Source of the DNA: Clostridia bacterium
GTDB lineage: Bacteria; Bacillota; Clostridia; Oscillospirales; Acutalibacteraceae
Direction: 5' to 3'
Length of the DNA: 47,856 bases
Assembly: GCA_017480115.1 (NCBI GenBank)
Contig: JAFVBH010000003.1
Span: forward strand, 1-47,856
Shown here: positions 1 to 7,704 of the stretch, one piece after another
How positions within the stretch are numbered: position 1 is the first letter of the stretch
Layout of the letters: every line of letters starts with the position of its first letter
The notes under the pieces: generated by a model
Databases searched by the model: none
What the model was told of the DNA's origin: nothing
Seen by the model: only the letters and a program-made list of their open reading frames with translations
Program-made: the position numbers and the translations under genes

Positions 1-28
1 CTAAGCCAACATAGAGTATACTGTTCAT
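1..28 (-). CDS. IS110-family transposase, N-terminal end (partial)
   Basis: An ATG at 28 reads leftward off the window as MNSILYVGL. This is the usual start of IS110-family DEDD recombinases, which continue as a D-x-H-K motif that lies outside the window. A good ribosome binding site (AAGGAG, 38-43 on the minus strand) sits 9 bases upstream. Only nine residues are visible, so the family call rests on the start motif and on the long non-coding leader, a typical IS110 layout. If correct, the enzyme moves its element through a circular intermediate guided by a structured RNA from the element end. Confidence 0.55.
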
Positions 29-130
29 TGTAAGGTCTCCTTCTTGTTTGCGGTAATGCTGTATTTGGTTTTTTTACCACTAATCATTTTACAGATAAAT
101 CCACGATCCTACAAGAGGGGACCTTACATA
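28..130 (-). promoter_or_regulatory. IS110 left-end leader: promoter and start-masking hairpin
   Basis: On the minus strand, bases 129-112 are complementary to 46-28, with one mismatch and one bulge over about 18 bases. The second arm holds the ribosome binding site and abuts the start codon of the transposase. Between the arms lies a promoter (TTGTAG at 114-109, 17-base spacer, TAAAAT at 91-86). A transcript from this promoter lacks the first arm and leaves the start free. A transcript entering from outside the element contains both arms and would hide the start. The same stretch could encode the non-coding guide RNA of IS110 elements; I cannot fold it reliably by eye. Confidence 0.5.
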
Positions 131-135
131 TTATC

Positions 136-325
136 TACAAGTGCGTGCGCCCATTTGACGCGTATAAATCCAAGCCGCAGAGCGGCTTCCGAATCTCCTA
201 CCTCTTCCCTCCTACCTTCTACCTAACTTCTGATTTGCGGGGCATGTGGATTCCCGCAAAAGAGCCCTCGCGGCATAGACGCTCCGACAGCGATTGCCGA
301 AATTCTCTTCTCACAATTTCTTCAC
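136..325. other. Non-coding stretch after the IS end
   Basis: No credible gene. At 135-154 it shares about 19 of 20 bases with 9749-9769 (TACAAG[T/C]GCGTGCGCCCATT). At 261-287 it carries one copy of the dispersed repeat listed separately. The middle (about 195-235) is pyrimidine-rich on the plus strand. The match to 9750 stops sharply at about 135, which suggests that the insertion sequence ends there. Confidence 0.45.
261..287 (+). repeat. Dispersed intergenic repeat, copy 1
   Basis: Contains GAGCCCTCGCGGCATAG followed by ACGCTCCGAC. The first part is identical to the reverse strand of 9702-9718 and nearly identical to 15516-15532. The second part matches the reverse strand of about 9645-9656, so this copy looks like the 9632-9719 copy with its middle deleted. 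Confidence 0.5.
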
Positions 326-362
326 AAAAACAGCCTCAACAGAGTGCGCTCCGTTGAGGCTG
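325..362 (-). terminator. Rho-independent terminator of the 377-5768 operon
   Basis: A perfect 10-bp stem (CAGCCTCAAC 331-340 with GTTGAGGCTG 353-362) is followed on the minus strand by TTTTTG. It lies 15 bases past the stop of the last gene. Confidence 0.85.
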
Positions 363-376
363 CTTTCTTTTTCAGG

Positions 377-1870
377 TTATTTTTCGGCTGCGTCGAGTAG
401 TTCCGCGGAAGCGTCCATCGCGCCCTCGGCTTCGGCAATCGCTTCCCGACGGGCAAGGACTTCGCTGTGAACGCGCGCTCTTTCCGCGCCGGTAAGCTTA
501 TATCGGAAGAACGGAACGCCCGCAAGGAACATGAAGATGCCGTGTACAACGGTATAGAAGAACAATAAGAGCAGTTTGGTGCGCATGCTCTGCAGCGTGC
601 CGTCCTCCAAACCGGTCTGATATTGAATGATCGCGATACCGCCTTTTTCCGCATACAGGAACAGCGGCGCAAGGGCGCTGGCAATCGCGCTGCCTGCGGT
701 GGAACCGATAGAGCAGACAAATTCGATGCCCGCGTCCAGACGTTTCCCTGTGTTCAGTTCCAGATCGTCCAAAATATCCGCCTTGAACATGGAGGGCAGC
801 AGATTGGAGGCGCCGAACTGCAACCCCGTCAGGAACAGAAAGGCGATAAATATGATGTTCAGCCAAGCAGGTCTGCCTGCGGAAAGATAGAAATAACCGA
901 CGATGAAGGTCAAAATATTCATAACAAGGGAATACGTTCCGGAAGCGATATACAATACCCGGCTGCTGAATTTTTTAAGCAACGCATTGATGATCAGCAT
1001 GCCGACCATGGTGCCGATCCCCACGGGGAGCGCGAAAATCAAGGTTTTATCCGTAGACCCCATCATGGCAGCTGCAATGAACGGCTGCATAAAGGTGGCA
1101 AGACCGCGGAAGCTTTTCAGAAACTCGCTGAAAAGAACGGTGCGGGCGTGTTTGTTCTTCAACACGTCGCCGAAGCCCTCGAGAGGATTTTTCTTTTCCT
1201 GCTGCCGGTAGGTGATACGCTCCTTTACAGTGCTCATGCCCAGCAGCATCGTAATCGTACCGACAACACCGCAGAGAATCGCAGACAGTAAATAGTTCAG
1301 CGCTGTATTTTTCTCGCCTGTAACGGCTTTGATGATCAGCCCCATGACAAGAACGATGACCAGCGGCGCGGAATTGCCGACGGCGCTGGAGATGGAGCGG
1401 AAAGAGATCAGCTGTTCCCGCTCGCGGCTGTCGGGGGACATGACGACGGCGACCATGTTGACCGTGCCGCCGAAATAGAAGACAAAGCCCTGAATGAGCG
1501 CGAGGGCGCAAATGTAGACCAGCAGTATGATCGGGTGCTGCTGAATGAAATTCGGGATCGCGAACATCAGCACAGTAACAAGACCGCAGGGGATCGCGAA
1601 CGCAATACCGAGGGGGCGGAACTTACCCTGCTTGCCGATTTTTTTATTGTCGAGGATCATTGCGTAAACAAAGCTCATCACGAAACCCGCGATACTGCCG
1701 AATACGTTAAAAAAGGACATATGCCCTGACGGAATTTGCAGAATATCTACAAAATACGCGTTTCTATAGCCTGCGATCATGCCTGTCATATTGGTGTAGA
1801 AGAACACCGCCACGAGATAAAAGATCCATTCCTTTAACGGTAAGTACTTGTTTTTGTTTTGCGTTGCCAT
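377..1870 (-). CDS. GPH-family (MFS_2) sugar:cation symporter
   Basis: A 497-residue polytopic membrane protein with about 12 hydrophobic segments. It resembles glycoside-pentoside-hexuronide symporters, which import sugars or glycosides with Na+ or H+. A variant of the family loop appears as KQGKFRPLG near residue 85. The start at 1870 is chosen because GGAGG lies 7-11 bases upstream; a longer frame to 1936 would overlap the upstream gene and has no such site. It is the last of four co-oriented genes and shares its family with the transporter at 2828-4363, so the pair may act on related substrates or together. The substrate cannot be read from the sequence. Confidence 0.85.
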   Translation of the reverse strand: MATQNKNKYLPLKEWIFYLVAVFFYTNMTGMIAGYRNAYFVDILQIPSGHMSFFNVFGSIAGFVMSFVYAMILDNKKIGKQGKFRPLGIAFAIPCGLVTVLMFAIPNFIQQHPIILLVYICALALIQGFVFYFGGTVNMVAVVMSPDSREREQLISFRSISSAVGNSAPLVIVLVMGLIIKAVTGEKNTALNYLLSAILCGVVGTITMLLGMSTVKERITYRQQEKKNPLEGFGDVLKNKHARTVLFSEFLKSFRGLATFMQPFIAAAMMGSTDKTLIFALPVGIGTMVGMLIINALLKKFSSRVLYIASGTYSLVMNILTFIVGYFYLSAGRPAWLNIIFIAFLFLTGLQFGASNLLPSMFKADILDDLELNTGKRLDAGIEFVCSIGSTAGSAIASALAPLFLYAEKGGIAIIQYQTGLEDGTLQSMRTKLLLLFFYTVVHGIFMFLAGVPFFRYKLTGAERARVHSEVLARREAIAEAEGAMDASAELLDAAEK

Positions 1871-1886
1871 AAAAAACCTCCGGTTG

Positions 1887-2825
1887 TCATTTCGCGAGAT
1901 ACAGTCCCGCAGTGTCTGTATTCGTATTATCCACATACCAGCTGTTGCCGATCCGTACTACGGGAATTTCAACCGTCGCGGAGATGCTGTCCCCCGCTGA
2001 GATTGTGACGGTAAGCAGCTCCACCGCGTTGACCTCGCCAGCACAGGACAGCCCCTCAAACGCGGAGAGCATGGCTGTATCGCCTGCCGCCTTTACCGTA
2101 CCTTTTTCAACAGCATCTGTCAGACGCTCTTCCAACGCGGATATATAATCTTCGGCGTTGTCGACGGAAAGTTCCTCCTTCGCCGCAACAGTGACTGTCA
2201 GGCGGTAATCCGCACCGTACATCTGCTGATACAGTCCCTGTGTTGCCTTGCGCAGGACAGTCTTGCCGTCGTCGGCAATTTGTTCCTCCGCGCCGGTGAG
2301 ACTTTCACCGTAGGTCGCCGCATTTGCCTCCAAGGCGCTGAACATGTAGTCGGTATTCATGAAATCGTCGCCGTAAATCTGATGCCGCACCTCGACAAGC
2401 TTCTCAAAGTAGCTCGTAAAGAAAGTATCATAATCGTCCCAGCCTACATGTTCCAACAGTCCGACGTAATACTCATACATCAAGTTGTAGACCGTGTCGA
2501 TCTTCTCCTGCTCCTCCGCTGATCCGGTGCCGACAAATTCCGCCTGCGGCGCATCCTCATTGACGTAAGGACGCATGTAGGCATTTCGGATAAAATCGCC
2601 GTATTTTAGTTTTGGATTTTGGGCGAGCAGGGTGTTTTTATAAGCGTTATAACCGTCGCCGGTCTGCACAATAGTGTCCGCAAACTGGACAGCCACCTTC
2701 TCGGGTGAATAGGCAGTGTATCGGGTACGGAATGCGAATACGGTGATTGCGCCCAGCACAACGGCAAGGACAATACTGACAATCACAGCGTATAACCCGA
2801 CTTTAAACTCTTTTTTCTTTGCCAT
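1887..2825 (-). CDS. Membrane-anchored protein of unknown function
   Basis: A 312-residue protein that I do not recognise. It has a lysine-rich N-terminus (MAKKKEFK), one membrane helix at about residues 10-33, then a long acidic soluble part that would face outward. The C-terminus (residues about 255-312) alternates hydrophobic and polar residues and looks like a small beta-rich domain ending in IGNSWYVDN. It starts two bases after the stop of the GPH gene upstream, with GAGGAG inside that gene's last codons, so the two are probably translationally coupled. Its place between two GPH transporters suggests an accessory role in uptake or sensing, but this is only inference. Confidence 0.75.
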   Translation of the reverse strand: MAKKKEFKVGLYAVIVSIVLAVVLGAITVFAFRTRYTAYSPEKVAVQFADTIVQTGDGYNAYKNTLLAQNPKLKYGDFIRNAYMRPYVNEDAPQAEFVGTGSAEEQEKIDTVYNLMYEYYVGLLEHVGWDDYDTFFTSYFEKLVEVRHQIYGDDFMNTDYMFSALEANAATYGESLTGAEEQIADDGKTVLRKATQGLYQQMYGADYRLTVTVAAKEELSVDNAEDYISALEERLTDAVEKGTVKAAGDTAMLSAFEGLSCAGEVNAVELLTVTISAGDSISATVEIPVVRIGNSWYVDNTNTDTAGLYLAK

Positions 2826-2827
2826 GG

Positions 2828-4363
2828 TTACTCCTCCTCGCTCCGCGCTTCATCGGCGGGCAGTTCCTCTGCCTCTGCCGCGTCTTCAGCGCGTCGTTCG
2901 GCAAGCGCCGCGGTGATCTTTTCTTTTTTCGCGCCCACCATGTCATAGAACAGGATCGGAACGAACTGCAGCACCACAAAAATTGCCGGAATAATGGTGT
3001 AGATCGCAAGGAAACGGTTCAGCGTCGCGTCCGTCTGCGTGGCGTAGGCAATGTTCTGACTGGTGGAGAACTGATACCCCGACCAGCTGTACACCAGCGT
3101 GGGCGCCAGCCATTTGGTCAGCGCCGAGGCGATCTTGGAGAACAGTCCGTAGCCCGCATAGGCAAGCCCCTCCTGCCGTGTGCCGCGCTTGTATTCCATT
3201 TCATCGATGCAGTCAGCGATCATGATATTGGGCGTGACGTTGGTATTGCCGTGCTGAATGCCGCAGAAGAAGTTGAGGATCAGGAACGGAATGATCAGAT
3301 GGCTGTTAAAGCCGACGCCTTTAGACACAAGGAACAACAGCGTCAGCGCCGACGCCCCGTAAACACAGAACAGAATATAGGTTTTCTTCGTGGAAAATTT
3401 CTTTAACGCAAAGTTGACCAGCAGCGTGCCCACCGCCGTGCCGATGCCCATAGGCAGCATCAGCGCCAGTTTCAGCCCCTTGGAACCCAGCAGATATACC
3501 GCGATATACAGCGACACTGTGCCGTAAACACCGCGACCGAAACCAAAGAGCTTTGTCAAAGAAACCATCAGCAGGTTTTTGTTGGTGAATACCAGTTTCA
3601 TGGATTCCAGCAACGAGACTTTTTCAGTTGTATAGGGGACGCGCTCCTTGTTGTTTGCGAAAAAGATCATAACAAAAATGACCATTCCGATGGCGCAGAT
3701 TGCCGTAGAAATGATAAGGTCAAGCCCCTGACCCTCTGCGTTTTTATACTGCTGCTGTCCCATGAGCAGTTTCATAATCAGCGGTACCACGATAATGATG
3801 ACCTGCCCGCCGGACTGCCCCACTGAACGCAGGAACGAGGCGATGGAGATTGCGCTGGAGCGTTCGCCGGGGTTGGGGGAACAGAGCGCGCCAAAACAGT
3901 TGGCGGGGGATTCCACTGCGCAGGATACCGCCGTGTACAGCGAATAGATCACGAACATCCAGATCGTCGCCACGGTAAATGAATTGGTGTTGGGGGCGAC
4001 GAATACCAGCATGGCGACAATCGCCAGCGGGACCGCGCCGAAGCCGACCCAGGGTTTGACCTTTCCCAGACGCGTTCTGGTGCGATCAACGAGGATGCCG
4101 ATGATCAGCTCGCAAATCGCGCCTACAAAGCCTGCCACGCCGAAGACCGTGGATACTGCCACGGCAAGTCTGGAGGGGTCAAAGCCTCTGCCCTTAAAAG
4201 CAAAATCTGCGAAAAAGGTCATGGTGTAGTCAGGCATCCAGCCGGTCAGCAACGCAACACCGAACAGACCGATGCCGAAGGTCACCACTTCCGAGGGTTT
4301 CATGTATTTCTTTCGCGGAGTTACACCCGGTACGGGCGTGCCCGCGGTTTTATGTATTGCCAT
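2828..4363 (-). CDS. GPH-family (MFS_2) sugar:cation symporter
   Basis: A 511-residue transporter with about 12 membrane helices. It carries the GPH cytoplasmic loop signature as VDRTRTRLGKVKPW (about residues 92-105) and a strongly acidic C-terminal tail. The ATG at 4363 is preferred over a GTG at 4372 because the latter would lie inside the ribosome binding site (AGGTGA). It is 16 bases from the phosphoesterase gene upstream and 2 bases from the small membrane protein downstream. The sugar is unknown. Confidence 0.87.
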   Translation of the reverse strand: MAIHKTAGTPVPGVTPRKKYMKPSEVVTFGIGLFGVALLTGWMPDYTMTFFADFAFKGRGFDPSRLAVAVSTVFGVAGFVGAICELIIGILVDRTRTRLGKVKPWVGFGAVPLAIVAMLVFVAPNTNSFTVATIWMFVIYSLYTAVSCAVESPANCFGALCSPNPGERSSAISIASFLRSVGQSGGQVIIIVVPLIMKLLMGQQQYKNAEGQGLDLIISTAICAIGMVIFVMIFFANNKERVPYTTEKVSLLESMKLVFTNKNLLMVSLTKLFGFGRGVYGTVSLYIAVYLLGSKGLKLALMLPMGIGTAVGTLLVNFALKKFSTKKTYILFCVYGASALTLLFLVSKGVGFNSHLIIPFLILNFFCGIQHGNTNVTPNIMIADCIDEMEYKRGTRQEGLAYAGYGLFSKIASALTKWLAPTLVYSWSGYQFSTSQNIAYATQTDATLNRFLAIYTIIPAIFVVLQFVPILFYDMVGAKKEKITAALAERRAEDAAEAEELPADEARSEEE

Positions 4364-4379
4364 AAAATTCACCTGCTGT

Positions 4380-5768
4380 TTATTTTGTCAGATACTGCAT
4401 GGCGCTCGTTTCCAGCACCGCTGTATGATCGCGCCGGTTTTCATCGCCGATCAAGGACAGCACGAAATCTTTTAAGTAATCCGCGGAAACGCCGCCCTTG
4501 ATCTTTTTTCCGGCAATGGCTAAGACCGGCTTCAGACGGTTCAGCAGTTTATCCATCACGTCGTAGATCGGCGTGCCTTTTACGTATGGCTCGTCACCGA
4601 TAAAGATATTGCGTACAAATTCTACGCCGACGTCTTTCAGCAGCCGGTCCTTGACCGAGGGGTCCACTTTAAAACAGAGCAGCCGTCCCAGTGTGCCGAT
4701 GTTCCACTTTTTCAGCCCCTTGCCCACGAAAGTGATGGGCGCTTTGAATTTCTTCATCTTCTCCACGCCGCCGAATTTATTGGCGAAAAACTCAAAATCG
4801 TCCGCCATGGCGTCAACCAGGTCGGTGATCATGCGGTCAAACCGCCACTGAAAGTATTCCGCCGCCGTGCGATCGCCTTTGTCTTTCCACGCAAATTCGC
4901 CGGTGGGAATCGATTGAATGTCAATCCTGCCGTCTTCCATGAACGTAACTCTGCGATAATATGCCGGGCAGCCTACCAGAGAGCCGGTGCAGATGTCAGT
5001 GATCTTATTGCCGCCGGGAGAGACATGCTCGGTGAGGCTTTGCATGTGCATATGACCGGTGAAGATCAGATCCAGCCCCGCGTCGGCAAGAAAGTCTGCG
5101 GTCTGCTCCCAATCCGTCAGCTTCGCGTCACCGATCAGCTTCATAATGTTGGAGCCGGGCAGCAGAGGATAGTGCGTGATGGCAAATATGTAACAGCCGT
5201 CATCGTGGGCTTTTTTGATCTGTTCCTTTGCCCATGCCAGCTGTTCGGGATATAAGCCCTTAAAGTCTTTGGTGTCGCCGTCGCAGTTGAGGGCAAGCAT
5301 ACGGATCTTATCCGTCAGTTGCGAGACGTAGGAAAACCCGTCCCTATACACATTGATGGCATCGTCCCAGCCGTAGGCGTGGTACAGCCCGGGCAGCTCT
5401 TCACGATTTGTGTGTTCGACTTCGACCTGTTCCTCGCCTACAAAGCCGCGAGAATAGTCATTATAGTCGTGCCGCGCGGTGATCAGCAGCACACGCTTGC
5501 CGTGATCCTTTAGATATTGGAGCCTTTTCAGCACGCCCAGATGACTTGCCTTTTCGCCGTCAAACACCAAATCTCCGGGAATGATCACGGTATTGGTTTC
5601 GGTATCGGCGGCAATGCGCGCAAATTCCGCGTCGATAATCGCGCCGGTCTCGGCAATGCATTTCTGATCCACACGGCTGCGGCGCTCGTAGGCGGGACCC
5701 TCCGCGCCCAGTGCAGGCTCGAAATAGTGAATATCCGTGACAAGAAAGAATGAAAAAGGTTGACTCAT
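4380..5768 (-). CDS. Calcineurin-like metallophosphoesterase with altered metal motif
   Basis: A 462-residue predicted cytoplasmic phosphoesterase of the calcineurin-like superfamily. Visible motifs are D12-x-H14 (TDIHYFE), G65-D66 (PGDLVFDGEK), THYPLLPG and the closing GHMHMQ. Where the family has GNH(D/E), this protein has ARHD at 98-101, so the usual metal-bridging or transition-state Asn is Arg. About 200 residues follow the catalytic domain and are not recognised. The start at 5768 gives a 7-base spacing from GGAGG; the ATG at 5774 is only one base from it. It is the first gene of the operon with two GPH transporters, which suggests a role in handling an imported phosphorylated or glycosylated compound. 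Confidence 0.83.
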   Translation of the reverse strand: MSQPFSFFLVTDIHYFEPALGAEGPAYERRSRVDQKCIAETGAIIDAEFARIAADTETNTVIIPGDLVFDGEKASHLGVLKRLQYLKDHGKRVLLITARHDYNDYSRGFVGEEQVEVEHTNREELPGLYHAYGWDDAINVYRDGFSYVSQLTDKIRMLALNCDGDTKDFKGLYPEQLAWAKEQIKKAHDDGCYIFAITHYPLLPGSNIMKLIGDAKLTDWEQTADFLADAGLDLIFTGHMHMQSLTEHVSPGGNKITDICTGSLVGCPAYYRRVTFMEDGRIDIQSIPTGEFAWKDKGDRTAAEYFQWRFDRMITDLVDAMADDFEFFANKFGGVEKMKKFKAPITFVGKGLKKWNIGTLGRLLCFKVDPSVKDRLLKDVGVEFVRNIFIGDEPYVKGTPIYDVMDKLLNRLKPVLAIAGKKIKGGVSADYLKDFVLSLIGDENRRDHTAVLETSAMQYLTK

Positions 5769-5797
5769 TCGCATGCCTCCGTTTATTTTGCAAATTT

Positions 5798-5827
5798 ACT
5801 ATAATAATAGCATTATTTGTCTGTCTA
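5798..5827 (-). promoter_or_regulatory. Probable promoter of the phosphoesterase-GPH operon
   Basis: On the minus strand TAGACA (5827-5822) is followed after 18 bases by TATAGT (5803-5798), about 30 bases upstream of the start at 5768. Overlapping TATTAT hexamers at 5801-5809 are alternative -10 boxes. The -35 area carries a direct repeat, ACAAATA, twice. Confidence 0.5.
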
Positions 5828-5897
5828 TTTGTGAACAATTTGAAAAGATGTGCATAGTTTGGATATTTTTTTGAAATAAGCTCAATCCGATAAAAGA

Positions 5898-5935
5898 TAA
5901 GAGAAAACGGGCGCACCGAAAAATGCGCCCGTTTT
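5898..5935 (-). terminator. Terminator of the HtrA gene
   Basis: A 12-bp perfect stem (AAAACGGGCGCA 5904-5915 with TGCGCCCGTTTT 5924-5935), followed on the minus strand by TTTTCTCTT, 35 bases after the stop at 5970. Confidence 0.8.
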
Positions 5936-5969
5936 GCGGAGGTGAGTTTCATAAAAAAGGTGATGAGGA

Positions 5970-7484
5970 TCAGCCAAAGAAGTCGAACAGGCTGTTGCCG
6001 TAGTTGTAATAGGAATTTTGATCCTGCTCTGTTTTGGTTTCGGGACGGTTGGAGACGGAATCCAGCGTCGCCGTCAGCTGTACTTCCACATATGCATTGT
6101 TCTGACTGCGCTTGACGGTGAGTGAAACTTGGTCGCCGGCAACCTTGGATTCGATGATCGAGGTCAAGTCGTCCATGGAGGTGACGGTCTCTCCGTCAAA
6201 TTCCGTGATAATGTCGTATGGTTTGATGCCTGCTTTTTCGGCGGGAGAGCCTGCGGTCACGTCATCAATATATACGCCTGCCGGCAATCCGAAGCGAAGC
6301 TGATACTGCTCGGTCACGTCCGCGCCGCTGATGCCCAGATATGCCTGCTTAGATTCAGGCAGCGCCGTACCGCTGACCAACGCGTTGATAATGGGAATCG
6401 CGTCGCTGATGGGGATCGCGTAGCCGATGCCCTCAACGTCCGTAGAGGAATATTTTACCGAGTTAATGCCGATGACCTCTCCCTTGCTGTTCAGCAGCGC
6501 GCCGCCGGAGTTGCCGGGATTGATCGCCGCATCAGTTTGTACGAGGGTCATGGTCTTGTCGGTCAGCTGAACTTTCCTCGCCAGTGCGCTGATGTGACCG
6601 ACCGTGACGGACTGTCCGTAGCCCAGCGCGTTGCCGATGGCAATGGCGGGTTCACCCAGTTGAAGTGTGTCGCTGTCGCCCATGACCGCGACCTTGATCG
6701 CGGAAAGGGTCTCGTTATCAATATTGGCAACGGGAATTTCCACAACGGCGAGATCGGCGTCCGCGTCCGTCCCCTTGACGGTAGCTTCCACGCTCTTGCC
6801 GTTATCAAAGGTGACGGTAATCGTCGTTGCGTCCTCTACCACATGATTGTTGGTCACGATATACAGATGATTGTCGGTTCTGGAAATGATGATCCCGGAA
6901 CCCGAACCGCTCTGCTCCTGCTGATAGCTTCTGCTGCCGAAGAAGGAGAAAGGATTCTGTATCGTGGAGATCACCCGCACGTCGATGGCGACCAGCGCGG
7001 GCATGACGTTTTCTACGACCTCGGAGACATCATAAGCGTCATCTTTTCCCGGCAGCGCGGTGGTAATGACCGCCTGCGTGCTGCCGTAGGCGGCGGTGTC
7101 GCCGGTAATTTTTTTTGTGATTCCCGCCGCGCCCTGGAAGCAAACGCCGGTCACGATGCCGAATACCGCAGCGATTGCCGCAACTCTGCCCAGCTTCTTG
7201 GCGAAGGGGCGTTCTTTCTTGATTTTTTTCGGCTTCACGGGCTGTGAAGCGTAGGGATAGCCGTTGTAGAGCGACTGCCGGTAATCGTTATAGCCGCTGT
7301 TATAAGCGTTACCGTAGGGCTGATTCTGATAGCTGTAACCGCCGTTGCCGGTTCCCTGCGCCGCGGAACCGGGCGTTTCGCCGAAATTTGCCTCTGTTCG
7401 CGTATCGGCGCTGTCGGAACTGTCAAGGCGTTGGGATTCGTTGTCGTTGCTATTATAAGGATAAAAATTGTTGTAGTCGTCCAT
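5970..7484 (-). CDS. HtrA/DegP-type membrane-anchored serine protease
   Basis: A 504-residue surface protease and quality-control factor. In order: a cytoplasmic N-terminus rich in Asn, Tyr and Gln (1-80), a basic patch, one membrane helix (about 99-120), a trypsin-like domain with catalytic H214 (TNNHVVE), D244 (DADLAVV) and S326 (GNSGGAL), and one PDZ domain (about 380-470). The tail ends NSLFDFFG. The start at 7484 follows AAAGGA by about 10 bases; a longer frame to 7526 would run into the promoter. It is divergent from a response regulator and kinase and shares with them a mirrored operator, as Bacillus htrB does with cssRS. This points to induction by secretion or envelope stress. Confidence 0.92.
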   Translation of the reverse strand: MDDYNNFYPYNSNDNESQRLDSSDSADTRTEANFGETPGSAAQGTGNGGYSYQNQPYGNAYNSGYNDYRQSLYNGYPYASQPVKPKKIKKERPFAKKLGRVAAIAAVFGIVTGVCFQGAAGITKKITGDTAAYGSTQAVITTALPGKDDAYDVSEVVENVMPALVAIDVRVISTIQNPFSFFGSRSYQQEQSGSGSGIIISRTDNHLYIVTNNHVVEDATTITVTFDNGKSVEATVKGTDADADLAVVEIPVANIDNETLSAIKVAVMGDSDTLQLGEPAIAIGNALGYGQSVTVGHISALARKVQLTDKTMTLVQTDAAINPGNSGGALLNSKGEVIGINSVKYSSTDVEGIGYAIPISDAIPIINALVSGTALPESKQAYLGISGADVTEQYQLRFGLPAGVYIDDVTAGSPAEKAGIKPYDIITEFDGETVTSMDDLTSIIESKVAGDQVSLTVKRSQNNAYVEVQLTATLDSVSNRPETKTEQDQNSYYNYGNSLFDFFG

Positions 7485-7547
7485 GATCGTAGGTTCCTTT
7501 CGTTTTCGTATTTGGAAGTTTATCACTTTTCCCGCTTCCTGTAAAGC

Positions 7548-7586
7548 AGTTTACCCGTGATTTCTTGAAAAAAGATTGAAAAAGCT
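7548..7586 (-). promoter_or_regulatory. htrA promoter with tandem operator half-sites
   Basis: On the minus strand two TTTTTCAA-like half-sites lie 11 bases apart (within 7586-7565), followed after about 11 bases by TAAACT (7553-7548) as the -10. No consensus -35 is present, so a bound activator probably replaces it. The layout mirrors the site at 7637-7672. Confidence 0.65.
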
Positions 7587-7636
7587 TTAAGGTTTGCAAA
7601 GTTAAAGGAACGTTCATTTTTGGTTAATTTTTTACG

Positions 7637-7672
7637 TTTTTTCAAGACTTTTTCAATGTTATGTGATATACT
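7637..7672 (+). promoter_or_regulatory. Two-component operon promoter with tandem operator half-sites
   Basis: TTTTCAA occurs at 7639-7645 and 7650-7656, exactly 11 bases apart, then 10 bases later comes TATACT (7667-7672). OmpR-family regulators bind such 11-base direct repeats as dimers over the -35 position. This suggests that the regulator controls its own operon. Confidence 0.65.
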
Positions 7673-7704
7673 GAAAAATATACATTACATGTTTGGGTGA
7701 TCGT

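Noticed and set aside
6129..7247. Long open frame on the plus strand opposite htrA
   Set aside because: It is antisense to a clear HtrA protease, has no family features, and arises from GC-rich third positions.
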